Under the pieces are notes generated by a model. It saw only the letters and a list, made by a program, of their open reading frames with translations. It did no database searches and was not told the origin of the DNA. The translations under genes were made by a program, and so were the position numbers. A stretch of 64,000 bases of DNA, taken from positions 25,103,883 through 25,167,882 of the forward strand of contig NC_088789.1 in the NCBI RefSeq assembly GCF_949628265.1, in the 5' to 3' direction. Positions 44,401-58,100 of the stretch are shown here, in pieces (position 1 is the stretch's first letter; each line of letters starts with the position of its first letter). This DNA is from Cloeon dipterum (taxonomy: Eukaryota > Arthropoda > Insecta > Ephemeroptera > Baetidae).

Positions 44401-47400
44401 ATTGACCGATAAAAAAATTCTTTAACAATTTGCAATAATAAAAAGAGGACCTTCCTACAGTAAAAATTCAAATTTTGCCAATTTTCTCCAAAATTTACAA
44501 TGCTCGAACATATTTTCTTGGCATATTTCGATTCCTCTCGTCGAGATCTGTCCAACGGTGTTTGCCACTTATTGGGGAAACTCTTGGTTTTGAAATTAAA
44601 TCGGATTTCAAGTAAGGAGACAGCCATTACCATTTGAAAAACACGGTAACTTTCCAGCCAATTTTCTCAAAAAATTACAGTGCTTCTCAGGTCAATTTAG
44701 GCTTTAACTGAATCCTAAGGGACGAGGTTATGCATTGGCAACAAGCATTTTCCAGGCTTTTGCAGTATCATTCATCTTTAAATAATAATTTTAACAATTA
44801 TTTTTAAGATTCTGAATGTTTAATAATGCTTTTTGTGGTTTTGATTTTATAAAAGCGTTAATTGTTATTAAAATACTGTTTAAATATTCCTTGAGATAAC
44901 AACATTTTGAATTGTAAAAAATCTATGCGATCTCTATAATATATTATTCGCTGACTTTTCCTTTGTCCTTTTCTATAAATTTTGATAATTATTAGATAAT
45001 TCGACTTGTGATGCAAAATAAGTTTGATTCCTGATTTTCTTATTAAATACAAACGAAAGCAAATTTTCCCCGAAAAATCTTCACAAATGATTTCGATCAT
45101 TGAGAGACCATTGATTTTTTTTTCTTAGCGTCCATACAACAAGATTTTCAACTAAAAAGGAATTTTTACATTCATCGTTTTTCAGCAATCTGCGAAACTA
45201 TGGAAAAATGCATCAAGCTATAACTGAAAAAATGTTTTCGCTCAATTTATATGTAAAATTTATATAGAATGCAATTATGGGCATTATTTTACGAGACAAA
45301 AAATTCCAGAAGGGCCATTTTTTAAAAAAAAAATGAGGGTTATTAAAATTATGCTTTTAGGGGTTGTTATGGGCTTATAATCTTAACCGCATACAGCTTC
45401 GCATGCTGTGAAATCTTATGTGATTTCCTTTATACACGATATTCTTAAGGGTTTTATTTAATTAAAAATTTAGAAAAATTCAATGACTTATAATTTTTGA
45501 AAGAATTTTAAAGGAAAAAAATATATTGCTTTTCTATGAAATCGGTGAGGAAATTTGGATAATACTACTTGAATAATAAACATGAATCAAATTCAAATAA
45601 GCTTTCTGTCTTTATTTTTCAAATAAAAATATTTTTTTTAACTCCAAAATTTTCAGCCACAAAGGGTCTTTAAAAAAAATAAAACTACAATTTTGAATAT
45701 TTTTTTATGATGTTGAATACAAAAAAAATATTTTTACAATGAAATGAAAATAATACAAATTAAAATGATAAAAAACGGTCTCTATTAAATTAAGTCCCCA
45801 AAATTTCGATTTCAATTACATTCAATTATAGCTTTTTTCAAAATTAAAATAAAATTTAGATGAAGACAGTAATAATTGAATTCCTTAATTTCTGAACCAT
45901 TGCAAAAGTCTCAGTTGAGCCGAATGTTTTTGAAGAAGAAGCAATTAACAGGCAGGTTGTCACTCAAAGTCAGGTATTATATATTTTCACTCTGCAATCT
46001 CTTTTTTCTCCGCGTGGCTGCTGGGGCAGCCGCTCAAACAAATGGATTGGCAGAGCGCCTGGAATAGCCGCGATTGTTTACGCCGGGCCCAACCCTCCAG
46101 CACCTCTGCTGTTCGGCGCAAATTTCGGCTCCGCGCGCGCTGCGGTACTGAAAGCGTGTAAACACGCACACTCTCGGCCAGAATTAATCAAAATTGCAAA
46201 TGTCGAGCCGTGAAAAATTCAACCGAAAGCGATTTTACAAAGAATAAAACGGTCCCACGCAAACATCAAACCGCTCATAATATTTTTTATTCATATAGAG
46301 GAAAGAAAGAAAATAATGCAGGAATGACTAAACGCGTGCTGCACCCACGCTCAGAAAGAAAAAAACACATAAAACGAGCTGTCAGAGCGCTGTAGAAATC
46401 AGACAGTTTCATTTTATTTGTATTGAGACTTGTACTATTAAGCATTTATAGAGCCTTGAGATTTAAACGTTTCAACAAACTGCCAGATTGCTACGATTTA
46501 GTTTGTAAGGAAGGAGCAATTTTCAAAGATGTATGAACGCAATCTCCAGGGCAATTTTTATAATTGGAAGGAATAAATCCTCTTGATTAATCCAATAATA
46601 AAACCGATACAAAATAATTGTTTTTTCAATCGCATATATTATAAGGGTGATTTTTTCATGAAGAAATTTTAAAATCAGCCTACTAAGATAATTTAATTCT
46701 ATTCCTGCAAGACATTTTTGACCAGCATGAATAAAAAGAAATTTGGCACATTATGAAAATTAATTTTTCAATTTCACAAACCTATTAGTTTAGTTGTATG
46801 AATTGTTGATAAATTACGCAAACAATAAAAAATAACCTCTTACTGAAGCCATTAATTTAATTTATGTTCTTAACTGTTATTACCCTCAAATGCTCCCCTC
46901 TAAAGGGGATTTTTCAATTTGTCAATTGTTGCGAGCTCTAAGAATCCAAAGGCTTAAAAGGAATAAAACCATTTTTTAAAGTGGAATGATACTGGGCAAC
47001 AATTAAAAATTATTTAAATTGTTGGATGGCATAAACAATTGATCGATTAACAATTTGTTCAACAATTTGCAATACTAAAAAAAGGACCTTCCTATGATAA
47101 AAATTCAAATTTTGCCGATTTTCTCCAAAATTTACAGTGCTTGAACATATTTTCTTGGCATATTCCGATTCCTCACGTCGAGATCTGTCCAACGGTGTAT
47201 GCCACTTATTGGGGAAACTCTTGGTTTTGAAATTAAATCGGATTTCAAGTTAGGAGACAGCCATTACCATTTGAAAAGCACGGTGACTTTCCAGCCAATT
47301 TTCTCAAAAAAATACAGTGCTTCTTAGGTAAATTTAGGCTTTAACTGAATCCTAAGGGACGAGTTTATGCATTGGCAACAAGCATTTTCCAGGCTTTTGC

Positions 47401-47873
47401 AGTATCATTCCTCTTTAAATTAAATTCGGGTAAAAAAAATTTAGGGCAACCCTTTTTGAGGGTAACATTTTTAAACTAGCCACATTTCTAATTTTAAAAT
47501 AATTATTGTATTTATTATTGGTATAGAATTTTCACATTTAGCAAGGAAATTTTGATCAGCATCGATAATCTTCTGAAATTACGTTTTTTTCCTTAATTAT
47601 TTAGTTTAAGAAAAGAAATCGATCCTTTTTTTAAGATCACCTCTGGAATAAAATAATTATTGTCTCACCAAGAAGTCTGGACCACTGCGCCGGAGGTCGG
47701 AACTCAGGGTACTGCTTGGGAAAGAGTTCCTTGGTCCAGTGCGTGTCGAGGACGACCCTGTAGACGGCGAGGGTGTCCGCGGGACAAGTGTGGGCGGACG
47801 CCACGACGGTCGCCGAGAGCAGGAGGACGAGTGCGGTCAATGCCATGGTCGGTGCGCTTCTGGCTGCCTCCAC
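41437..47873 (-). CDS. SPON2: Mindin/spondin-2-like secreted matrix protein
   Basis: Six exons on the minus strand: 47873..47669, 43998..43787, 42861..42754, 42699..42520, 42076..41803, 41618..41437; 1161 nt, 386 aa (377 if the second ATG, MALTALVLLLSA, is used). Signal peptide to about residue 27. A spondin-N domain covers about residues 28-230 (FPKQYPEFRPPAQWSRLLG; MRHFAELGKTD; SLVSLVVHMVPSPDWF; DAGSDSGFTFTSPN). A 91-residue linker encoded by exon 5 has a strongly basic stretch (RISRNQLRALRMRKLKNKRK). A C-terminal thrombospondin type-1 repeat with six cysteines follows (SEWSNWSPCNATCGTG). Mindin-type proteins are extracellular-matrix ligands. The Drosophila counterpart would be M-spondin. 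Intron 1 is 3.7 kb and carries two TTAA-MITEs. Exons 5-6 were duplicated to 14.6-15.5 kb. Confidence 0.93.
44343..44777 (+). mobile_element. TTAA-MITE copy 1 (435 bp)
   Basis: Starts AGTGGAATGACACTGGGC, ends CAGTATCATTCATCT (inverted, imperfect), flanked by TTAA on both sides (44339-44342 and 44778-44781). A TTAA target is typical of piggyBac-type elements. It lies in mindin intron 1. Confidence 0.8.
46980..47414 (+). mobile_element. TTAA-MITE copy 2 (435 bp)
   Basis: Same length and order as copy 1 (AGTGGAATGATACTGGGC start, CAGTATCATTCCTCT end), flanked by TTAA at 46976-46979 and 47415-47418. It is in the same mindin intron and the same orientation as copy 1. Confidence 0.8.
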
Positions 47874-48832
47874 GGTCGACGCCGCTCTTTAAGTAATCCC
47901 GTCTCTGCGCGCGCTTCTTCGCCTGTTGTTTTTTTTTATTCTCTCTGATGCCGGCCGGGCTGGCCACACAAAGTTTGTCCATCAAAACGCTCTCGCCTTG
48001 AGACACTTTTAATGTTTACCACCACTGCATATGAGAAAAGCCTGGTCCATTTATAAAAAAAAATTGGCAGGTCGTCTGGTTAACGATAATTTATTTCGCT
48101 ATAAGCATAAAAAACCTTGATATCAAATTTAAAAAAATTTTAAGAGTAAACATGTGACAAGTAACTCATCTACTTTTAATCTTCAAACTATAATTAAATA
48201 GGTAAAACTCTCTATATTATAGGAATGGAATTGAATTTGAACAATTTAACGATTTAATTTCAATGACTAGCTGATTTTTTTTAATTCGACGGGTGTTAGC
48301 AAGTTATTGAGCTCCAAAGGAATAAAATCATTTCAATTTTACGTTATATATAGAGGTGTTGAAAAAGCGATGTTTTTGTCCGCATTCGTTGATGAGTCTT
48401 TTTGCATTTTTTAATCCAAAAAAGGATCATAGACTTTTAGCTGGAAAAATCAATATTATTCTGTTTTCAACAATTTGCACAAAATTTTCTGAGCACAAAC
48501 AAACGATGCAGTAACATTTTTGACATTGAGTAAAAATTTCAAAATACTTTATTCATGAAACCTTTTTCCTCTTAATTCAAAATTTAAATAAAATTCTTTA
48601 CTATATAAATCTGTAAAAACTGTGATTGTCTAGAAAATATCAGGAATTTTTATCAGCTTTCTAAATATGTGGTTTTTGTACCACGATAAAGTTTAATAAA
48701 AGACAAAAAGTTATCTCCAGAACCATCCGGAATAAACTCTAAAAACCGAGCCCTATGTCACTTCACAATATAAATCTACTTTTTAAAGCTGCGAATTTTT
48801 TAAACGTTTTTTCTTTAGGAGTATCACGAGCA
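47874..48832. other. Upstream region of the mindin gene
   Basis: Presumed promoter and 5' UTR of the mindin-like gene lie in the GC-richer part 47874-48000. The remainder is AT-rich without a supported feature. Confidence 0.4.
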
Positions 48833-49885
48833 GGGCTGGGCATGGGTATTTAGGTTTTTTTTGCAGATCCAGTTTTTTGCGTTTTTTGCAGCTAGTTTCT
48901 GCCGCATTTTTGGTGCTCAGGAAAAATTAAATTTATTTACAAGATGTTTACCAATGACTCAACAAAAACCAAAAACCCTTTCCCTCTAACATAGGGCATT
49001 ATTTTGTTCATTATATAAGCATGAGGTGCACCACACAAAACTGGTAAATACCGCAAAAAACCACTGCACTGCAAGATTGGGAAACTTTCCTGGAGATACC
49101 CAGCTAGAGCGTATTCAAGAAAGGTTTTTCTGTTCCTGTCCTGACCTGTTCCGGGAAAAAAATTTCCTGTCCTGTCCTGTTCCTGTTCCAAAATTGGATT
49201 TCCGGTCCTGTCCTGTTTTTTTTTTCTTAAATTTAATTCAAATTTACAAAATGGTCTTCTAATATTCTTCCATATTAATATTTTTTGGTTTCCTTTTAAT
49301 TATTTGAAACTTCCATTTGACAGATTTTCTAAGCGTTTAAATTTTGATAGAGTATATAATTTCTAATTCATCTAATTCCCCTTTATGAACAAAACGGAAA
49401 AAATAATATGCACCCCGCACAGAATTTAGTATCCAACAAAAAGTATTTCAAAAAGTGCTTAAAATGAAAAAGAATTGCAGAAAAACCCTAAAAATGTTAT
49501 TTTTTGATACAGTTGATTGTTTCTGTAAAACGCTTGTTTTTTCGAACACCACTGACTATAATTTAAGAGTTGTGCATTTTAATTAAAGCTTTAGAGCAAA
49601 ATTGTAAACGTCGTCATAATTTTTAGGTTTTTTTGGAAAAATATTTATAGTTACATGAAAGAAAGTAAACATTGTAAGGCAGTATCAAAATGAAAAGTAA
49701 TGCTGTCTATAAATGAGGTATATTTGATATAAAATAGACCAAGAATGGAATTGTTTTGAAACAAAATTCTTGTCTTGTCCTGTTCCTGAAAAATATTTTC
49801 CTGTCCTGCCGGAATTCCAGGAAAAAGCAGGAATTCTTGTTTCCTGTTTCAGTTTCCTGTCTTGGAATACGCTCTAACCCAGCCC
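48833..49885. mobile_element. Small hAT-like element hosting MITE copy b
   Basis: Left end AGGGCTGGGCATGGGTAT; the right end ATACCCAGC is cut by the insertion of MITE copy b, and CCAGCCCT follows it. Removing the MITE restores an inverted-repeat end ATACCCAGCCCT. The outer element would be about 275 bp. No outer target duplication is clear. Confidence 0.55.
49105..49876. mobile_element. hAT-type MITE, copy b (772 bp)
   Basis: Nearly identical to copy a (12630-13400), with the same TAGAGCGTATTC/GAATACGCTCTA ends and the same internal sequence to within a handful of bases. ACCCAGC is present on both sides (7 of an expected 8 bp). Confidence 0.9.
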
Positions 49886-52147
49886 TCCGATTATCAAAAA
49901 ACAAAACTGTATCAAATACACCGATTATAAAAAATAATACAGAACAACTGTATATACAAATTTTGAGTTGTTCAAATTTGTTCTGTCTAAAAATAGAGCG
50001 ACAATGAAAATAAAAGGTGACTTTCTGTCTCTACTAGGAAATAATGAATATAGAACACCCTTATTTTTTCAAACCTCTACCCTATTTGACTTTCTTACAT
50101 CTTGCATTACCACGAACAAGACACGTGATTTTTGTCTGCGTGTTGCGAAGATAAATTGGAAAATGTATAGAAATCAAAGCTGTAAATGTTAAATGAAAAT
50201 TCTCCAAAAATTTAAGAGTAAAAAAGCGGGCAGTTTTGTCTTTTTTTAATCTTTAATCTGGTCTAATAAATGTTAAACCATCTTAATTCGCATGAAAAAA
50301 AACTGTTTTGACTGAAAAACTCCTGCAAAAATTTATTGAAATGAAAAAATGAAACCACGAGAATTTATATGCGATTTTAGTACATAGTTTTATGGTTAAA
50401 ACGGCTCAAAACTGAATGATTTTTGCTCGTTTGATGGTCCTGCAACGGTTGGAAGCTCAGAAAAAAAATAGTCGATTGTCTAAAATTCACAGTCCTGCTC
50501 ATATTTTATTATTTATAAAACCGGTCTGTTGAAAACGACGTTAATTCAGGAAAACTAGTTTTTCTTTTTATTATGCTGCACAAAACGCTAAATGTTTTTA
50601 ATTCTTCAGTTAAAAAATCAACTTAAATTTCGTGCAAATAATTTATTTCTTTTCATGAACTTGAGAAAAAAATACTGCGCGTTACTACTGCAATAATTAA
50701 GGAGTTAAATAAATATTACTGTCCTAAAAGGATAAACATTGCAAAATCGATCAGGAATAGACCGTTTGAAGGTGTATTTTGACGGGTGAGTGGAGCGTGG
50801 GCGGAATAATGGTGTCTTCGTACTTGGCCGCAGCGCGTGGATAAATAAACAGTCTATAAAAAGGTGGTGGGCGAATGAGCGATCCAACTTTTTGCTACTA
50901 TAATTCATAAGTGAGGCAAGGTCGGAAGCGTTTTTTTCCACGCTGGCCCAATTCCGGCCGGCAATATGGGCCGACCAACTGTGCAAATAATCATCGTTCG
51001 AACGTGATTTACTGCTTCAAGAGCGGGCGACACGCGACATTCAAAAGCAAGGCTGGTAGGTAGGTAAAATGCACTCGGCACTTTTTTATTGACACGGCAG
51101 AAAATTGTATAATGGTTTGTTATTGCACAGAGATATTAATGGTATTGATCCGTGAAACAAGCGGGATCACACACAGCACGTTTCTTGGACCAACATGTCA
51201 GCATTTTCAAGCTCATATTTCGTGGTAGAAAAGATGGCACAAAAGGTTAAAGCTTAAGTGTGTTGTGGAATGTTAAAGCAGGTAATTAAAATGCATCCAA
51301 TAAACGGAATGCAAAATTTGAGGATGGCTTCCCTAATTTCTGAAACTGCCGACTGATGGCACCACCAAATAATTTAATATTTTATTTTTGAAGCAGTTTC
51401 TCCCACCGAGTAAAGTTTAAATGGGAGATTTTCCCGCCAAAATTGAATTCCTCTAGTGTTCGGTTTGGATCCACCATCCCTTTACTATTTTGGATTTAAT
51501 TCTTGGCGTACAAGGTTTTCAACTAACGTGCTGAAAACCAAATTAAGTTCAGCCCCAATCGCACCTAAAATATAAATTTTTGATTTTGTTTCTACCGCGA
51601 TTGATTGAACCGACTCTATTTTTCCTCCGCGTCTAATTAATTCTTTTTACTGCCAAAAATGCAAGCAGTAGCAAAAATGTACAAGTATCCAAAAATGGTA
51701 TATTATGAACGATGGTGGCTCCAAAAACACCAAGGACGTTCAATAGAATTTTTAAATTAAGTGGTGCCAACGGCGCACAGCATCAAAAAGGTTAAAATAA
51801 TCCAAATGAGCCGATAATTCCCACTGAGAATTTTTTTTTTTTGGAATTGATCTGCAAAAGTTGAAGTACATATTAACAATTATAAGTACACAAAAATCCA
51901 AATAGTCGAGAATTTCCCGTTACTCGCCGCATACTGACTATTCGGACGACAGTCTAATTTACACATTTTTATTATTAAAGGCACGTAAACCTACAGTAAA
52001 AGATCATTAATTATTAAAATAAGATCACCGATGAACAACCGCCCGCGTTAAATGCAAAAAGAATAGACAGTCTGCAGGAGAGAAATTGGTCATTTGCGGG
52101 CAGCAACATGGAACCATTGAGTGATTTAGTGCGTGTGACTAGGCTTT
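49886..52147. other. Intergenic DNA between mindin and Dok
   Basis: No exon could be supported on either strand. A GC-richer patch at 50740-51060 contains TATAAAAAGG near 50855 and could be a promoter for an unseen transcript. The rest is AT-rich. Confidence 0.4.
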
Positions 52148-55100
52148 TTACACCTGCTTCTTCGGCTTGACAACCTCAGCGTAGACCGAGTCTTCCGGCT
52201 GAGGGCTGACCTTGCGGATGGATCCGTAGCCTTGGTGCGTGTCGTCCGCCACTCGGAACCGCTCCTGGGCGTCGATTCCGACGACGTCGTACTCGTTCCA
52301 CGACATTGGCTCCAGAGGCGGCTTCTTGGGCGCGGGAGGAACGGGTGGTGGCGGCGCCTCATTGACCTGTCAACACGAAAATTCCACGTGGAAGAAATTT
52401 CATTATTTAAAGGGCTCGCCAATTTTGCAATCAGTAAAAATGCACCACTGGTTTTAAGAACAAATAAAGCTAGGATACATAAAACTGTGCAATGCAGGAG
52501 TTTTCTGCATTTGTTACGCTTTCGTTTCTTAAATCGACTCCAGGAAAAGTTGATGTGGCGTCAAACAAGACAGAAAAATGAAATAAAATTTTATTCCTTG
52601 AGGATGAAGTTCATTTTTTCACAATATCTATTTTTAAGATTGTGTATTTTAACCGTTCAAAAATGGTTAGTCCTAATTAATGAATAAAATTCCACTTCCA
52701 ACTGTCGAGATTTAATTTATAGCCACGCTTCTAGTTTTCAATTATGATTTTCACGAAAGTTGAACTTGAATTAAAAATTATTTTTGATGTTTAATCGATA
52801 ATTTTTTCACTTTAAATCGGTTTTTGACCGGAACTGGTCGTTAAGCCAAGATTGAGCGATGTACTGAAAAAAGGGAATTTCAATAGATTTCCTTTTTTTA
52901 AACTTTGAAAGGGTTTCAGACGAAATTGCCTCAAATGTGCTGAAATCTATTAAAAATACAATACACAACTTCCCAATTTTGATGTTGTAATGGGTACGGT
53001 TGAAAAAAAAACATTGCAAGAATTCCTAAAAACGTGATTTTGTTGGAATATCTCGCTAATAAAAATGGGTAAATAACTTTTAAGCATGAATCAATTTCCC
53101 AATTCTATTTGAAGTACCTCTCTAGAATTCAATTTATGACAGTGCCAATCGATACCGCATAATATGTGGTTGAGCAGATAAATAGCACGGTCAAATAGTC
53201 AACGCGACGTGCCAAAAATCAGAGGAAATAATTTTAAAAAAAAATTACTTGACGTGTTTTTGGTCTGAACTGTGGAAAAAATGTCACAAGAACGCCGGCG
53301 ACAATAAATAATTGAAATAACAGTTTTTACGGCATTTTGTGTCAAATTGTCTATTTAGAGTTTCAGCTGTTATTTCCTTTTTTATTCTTGCTTTGTCAAA
53401 AATGGAATTCCAGTGCTACTTAAATCAGTTAATTTAAAATGAGAAAATTATTTCCTGCTACGTCCTAAACCGATTTTCTGACCACAAAAATTAATCATGT
53501 TGATGAAGTTTTATTTTATTATCATTGCTTTTTCCGGAATGGCTATCAATAATTCACAATAATTGAAATTTGTTTGTAAAGCTCATATACAAAACCTAAC
53601 TGTGGCAATTTTTAGATTGTAATGTAAATTTGCTGCTCCTTTATCATAAATTTATCAAATATTTGCTGTCCTAATTCTAGCCCTCTAGGGATTTTTTAAA
53701 CAAATTTTCCACAAGAAAAATTTCTCCAAGAAATTTAACCTAATATTAATTATAATTAAGAAAATAAAATGCCGATATTCCTGTCTGTTTTGGTTTTAAA
53801 ATCTGTTTATTTTAACAAACAATGCCGTCTAATTTAAAGAGGCCAAATTTTTTATATAACTTCTGCCTGACAACCTGGCTGATATGCTCCACCTTGTCGT
53901 ATTTAGTCTATACAAGAACTTGACTTAAACTTAAATCTAACGTTTTAGTCTTCAGCTGCTGTAATACATTTTATTATTACTATTGATATTAGACCAAAGT
54001 GGCGAAACTGGTCCCATCAAGATTTTTGGTATGAATTTCAGCATTTCTTAAATGCAATCAAATTTCAAACGACGTCCTCAAGGCGAATGGTTTGGTTCTC
54101 CAGCACGATATTGCTAATGTCTTCACGCTACAAAATAACGACGGACGCTAAAATAAAACAAAAAATTGAATTTAATGTTTTAAAATTAATCAATCAATGA
54201 ATGGGAAAAATAGCCGTTTATCTAGAATTTTCTAATTAATTTAATTTAGGTAGAATATTCTCTCCCTAGCCTCTTCTAAATCCATTAATTTTCATCTATA
54301 AAAGGATTAAAATGTTTCAAGCGGTTTAAAGCATTCAGATGTCTACAAGAGCAATTTACATGATGTTAGGATGCGACTCAATGCCTTTTAAAAAGCGTAA
54401 TTTATCCTCACACAAAGGATAAAAGCCGCTGGGGAAAACCCCAATTCACACTACTAATCCCTCTCAATCCCCAGAATTCATTTCAATAGAAGAAAAAAAT
54501 CATCTCACTTGAGAATAAATGGCAGAGTCGTCAGTGTACTTGAGATTGGCGGAGGGCGCGGCAAAGTGCTGGAGGGTGTCGTAGTTCTCCATGGACTCGA
54601 CCGAGTGCTGGTTGATGAACTTCCTCTGCGTGATCACGGTCGGCTCCTCCTTGAACGGGCCGACGCGCTTCACGCCCAACTCGACCTTGTCCTGCGAGTA
54701 GTTCTCCGTGTGCGTGAATTCGTCGACGCCGAGCGTCTTCCACGCGTTGTTGATGTGCTCCACTTCGTCGTACTGCTTCGGCTCGATCGTGATCGACGGC
54801 ACCTTGCGCGGCGGCTTCGACGGCACCCCTTTGTTCTTGACGCTGTTCTCGAAGGCGCAGCTCATTGACAGTTCGTTCATTATTAGTGAATTTGTGGCAG
54901 ACGTCGGAGACGGCGGCAACGGCGTCCGCGAGCCTGGCTCCATATTCATCGCAGCCTGGAATTGGAAATTAGGCCAAGATTTTAATTAATCAAGTTTAAA
55001 TAGCAGAAATTGATACTGCGAAATTCTGGGAAACCCTTGTTGGCAATGCATCAACTCATCCTCTATAGGATTCAGTTGAAGCCAAAATTGGCTTAAAGTT

Positions 55101-58100
55101 GAATGAAACTGGGCAACAATTGAAAATTATTTGAATTGTTGGATGCCATAAACAATTGATCGATAAACAATTTGTTCAACAATTTGCAACAATAAAAAAG
55201 GACCTTCCTACAGTAAAAAAATCAAATTTTGCCAATTTTCTTCCAAAATTTACTGAGCTTGAACATATTTTCTTGGTATATTCCGATTCCTCTCGTCGAG
55301 ATCTGTCCAACGGTATATATGCCAGTTATTGAGGAAACTCTTGGTTTTGAAATTAAATCGGATTTCAAGTAAGGAGACAGCCCTTACCCTTTGAAAAGCA
55401 CGGTAACTTTCCAGCCAATTTTCTCAAATAATTACAGTGCTTCTTAGGTCAATTTAGGCTTTAACTGAATCCTAAGATACGAGGCTATGCATAGGCAACA
55501 AGCATTTTCCAGGCTTTTTGCAGTATCATTCATCTTTAAGTAGCACTGTTAATTTTTGAGAAAAGTGGTTGCAAAGTTAGCATCCTTTTCAAATGGTGAA
55601 GATTGTCTCCTTATTTGAAAACCATTTTTATTTCACGACAAAGAGTTTCCCCAAAAAAGTCGAATAGATTTTTTCTGTCAAGCGCTGTAAATTTTGGAGA
55701 AAATTGGAAATTTTTACTGTAGCAAGGTCCTTTTTTGATTGTTGAAAATTGTATAACAAATTATTTATCAACTCCTTATTGCATCCAACAATTAAAATTA
55801 TTTTCGATTGTCACCCTGTATCAATCCACTGTATAAAATTATTGGTTGTGACATCTTAACCACAGCTTTGCCAAAATAATGTGCTAAAATTGTGTGTCCT
55901 TTTTCGGTCATTTCAACACTGACAAGGAAACTATTAGTCAGAGGATTATCGTATTTATGTAAAATACAACGGGATTTAACATCAGAAAATCAAATCGTGA
56001 AGCAAGTTTTCATCTAATCATGATGTTATTTAATAGTTTAACTCTACTTGACAAGACAAATCGATTGGTGGGTTGTTTGATTTTCCAATAAAGTCCATAA
56101 AATTTCAGACTTGCCCGGAAATTTACTAATTACTCATTAAAGATTCAAGACGATGTTCTAAAAATTATTAAGCTGGCCATCACAACATGTACGACATGTT
56201 AAATGACTTCTTTGATAATTTCACCAAAAGATAAAACGTTGAATCCTCAAGAGTTTCCTTTTAAGACGTAGTCGGTATGTGCCCTTTCTTAATATATCAC
56301 TCACTGTTTCTATCACAAAAATACTTGAGAATGACTTATCTGCCGAAATGAAAGACTAAAAATACAAGTTAAAATAAATTTCAAAATGCTGTCTGGGAAT
56401 GAATGAGGCAAAAACATGCATTAAACCTTGTTTTTTATAAAGCGCCGTTTATAACCAGAAATGTGGAAAAGGCAGGTCGGTGGAGCGTGACGCAGGATGA
56501 CGCAGGACCGGCAGGACATTAACAAATTGAGCAGAGTGCAAAACAGGCGATGCAATTTGTTTATGGGAAAATCCTGCCAGAGCCGAGGTTGAAAAACGTT
56601 ATGCCTTTTGACATGCACCTGCGGCACACTGACTGCATCTTTTTTCAAAGGTGCCAAAGCGGCCAGACAGACTTTGACGCGAGAATCATTCAGGGGCGCG
56701 CCCTGCGAGGGGACAGCACCAGTTTTCAGCCAAAATTTTCCCTTTCCTACAGGGCATGCAAGCCTTAGAACGACCTGCCATCGATTTTGAAAGACTGCGA
56801 CGCATCAAATTTTCCATCCCTGTGCGAGCAGTTTTTGTGGTGCAAATATTAAGTGTGTTTTTTACATAAACCTTAATTTATCAACTATTCCACGACACGT
56901 GAAAACGTCGAATCAACTTTTGGTTTTGCGCGTTCATGCAGATTGTTATGCTTTCGTTCATAAAATTGTATGACTGAAATGTGAAATGTATAAGTCATGA
57001 GTAATAAACACATTTTCCAGAATTAGTTTCCCCACATGTTTCATTACGGGAATTCTGCATTTCCGCCATGCTGTTCATGGAACGGAATTTCAAAAAGGAA
57101 GTGGAATGACGCACCTGGAACTGACTGCTGGCAATGTTGACCGGCGTGGCGGACAGCTGGAGCTGGCTGTCCTCCTGCTTGGCCATGACGCGCCAGTTCT
57201 TCATCGTGCTGGAAATGCATTGGAAAACGTTCTTCTGCGGGTCAGTCTTGAACTGGAAGCTCCCCTCGCCAGAGTCGCACTTGCGGCCGGCGTCAAACGA
57301 CAGCACGCCGTTCTTCGAGCCGTACCGCCGGATGTACATGAATGGCCACGTGTAGAGCAGCCGCTCGTTGGGCAGCGCCGAGCGCAGTTGCAACGCCGTC
57401 CGGTTCACCACCAGCGTGTAGTGCGCCTCCGACAGGTTGCACCGGACCGATGCCGGCGTGGGCATCACCTGCACCGTGAAAACACCTGAAAACCAAAATT
57501 TAAAATTAAAATTTGAGGTCTTTTATTCTGCTTTAAGGAGTTTTCATGATATTTAATGCAATTTTCAAACATAAAAGTTGTACCTTAATTCAGGCACCTT
57601 TTGACACCAAATTTAAAGACTGTCTTTGACGAAGTTTCTGAGCACACCAATCGATTCTTGCGGGTCGAATTAGGTAAAGTGGATATTTATTCCGACCAAA
57701 ACGTCCATCGCGACGAGCGTAGCACAAGTAGAACTTTTTTACCGCCAAAACAATATGAATGCGAGAGCTGCGCATGCGTCAGAGCTGCCTGGATCTGACA
57801 AATAAGTCATTCGTACAGGCGGTCTCTCTGCAAAACCAGCTCAAACCAGTTCTGACGCATGCGCAGTTCTTGCTTATAGATTTAAATTGTTTTGGCGGTA
57901 GTTAACTTGCTGGACTTTTTTGTCAGAAGAAATATCCACTTTACCTAATTCGATCCTCAAGAATCAATCGGTCTGCTCTGACACTTCGTCAAATACGGTC
58001 TTTAAAGTCCTAGCTTTATTAGAACTCAAGATATTAACGATTTTGTGAACCCCCAGCCATCTCAACAAATTTCATTAATTTTCCTAGTTTTTTAGGGGAA

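Noticed and set aside
52126..52422. 98-codon minus-strand frame at the Dok 3' end
   Set aside because: Out of frame with the true last Dok exon, which reads VNEAPPPPVPP to KPKKQV in phase.
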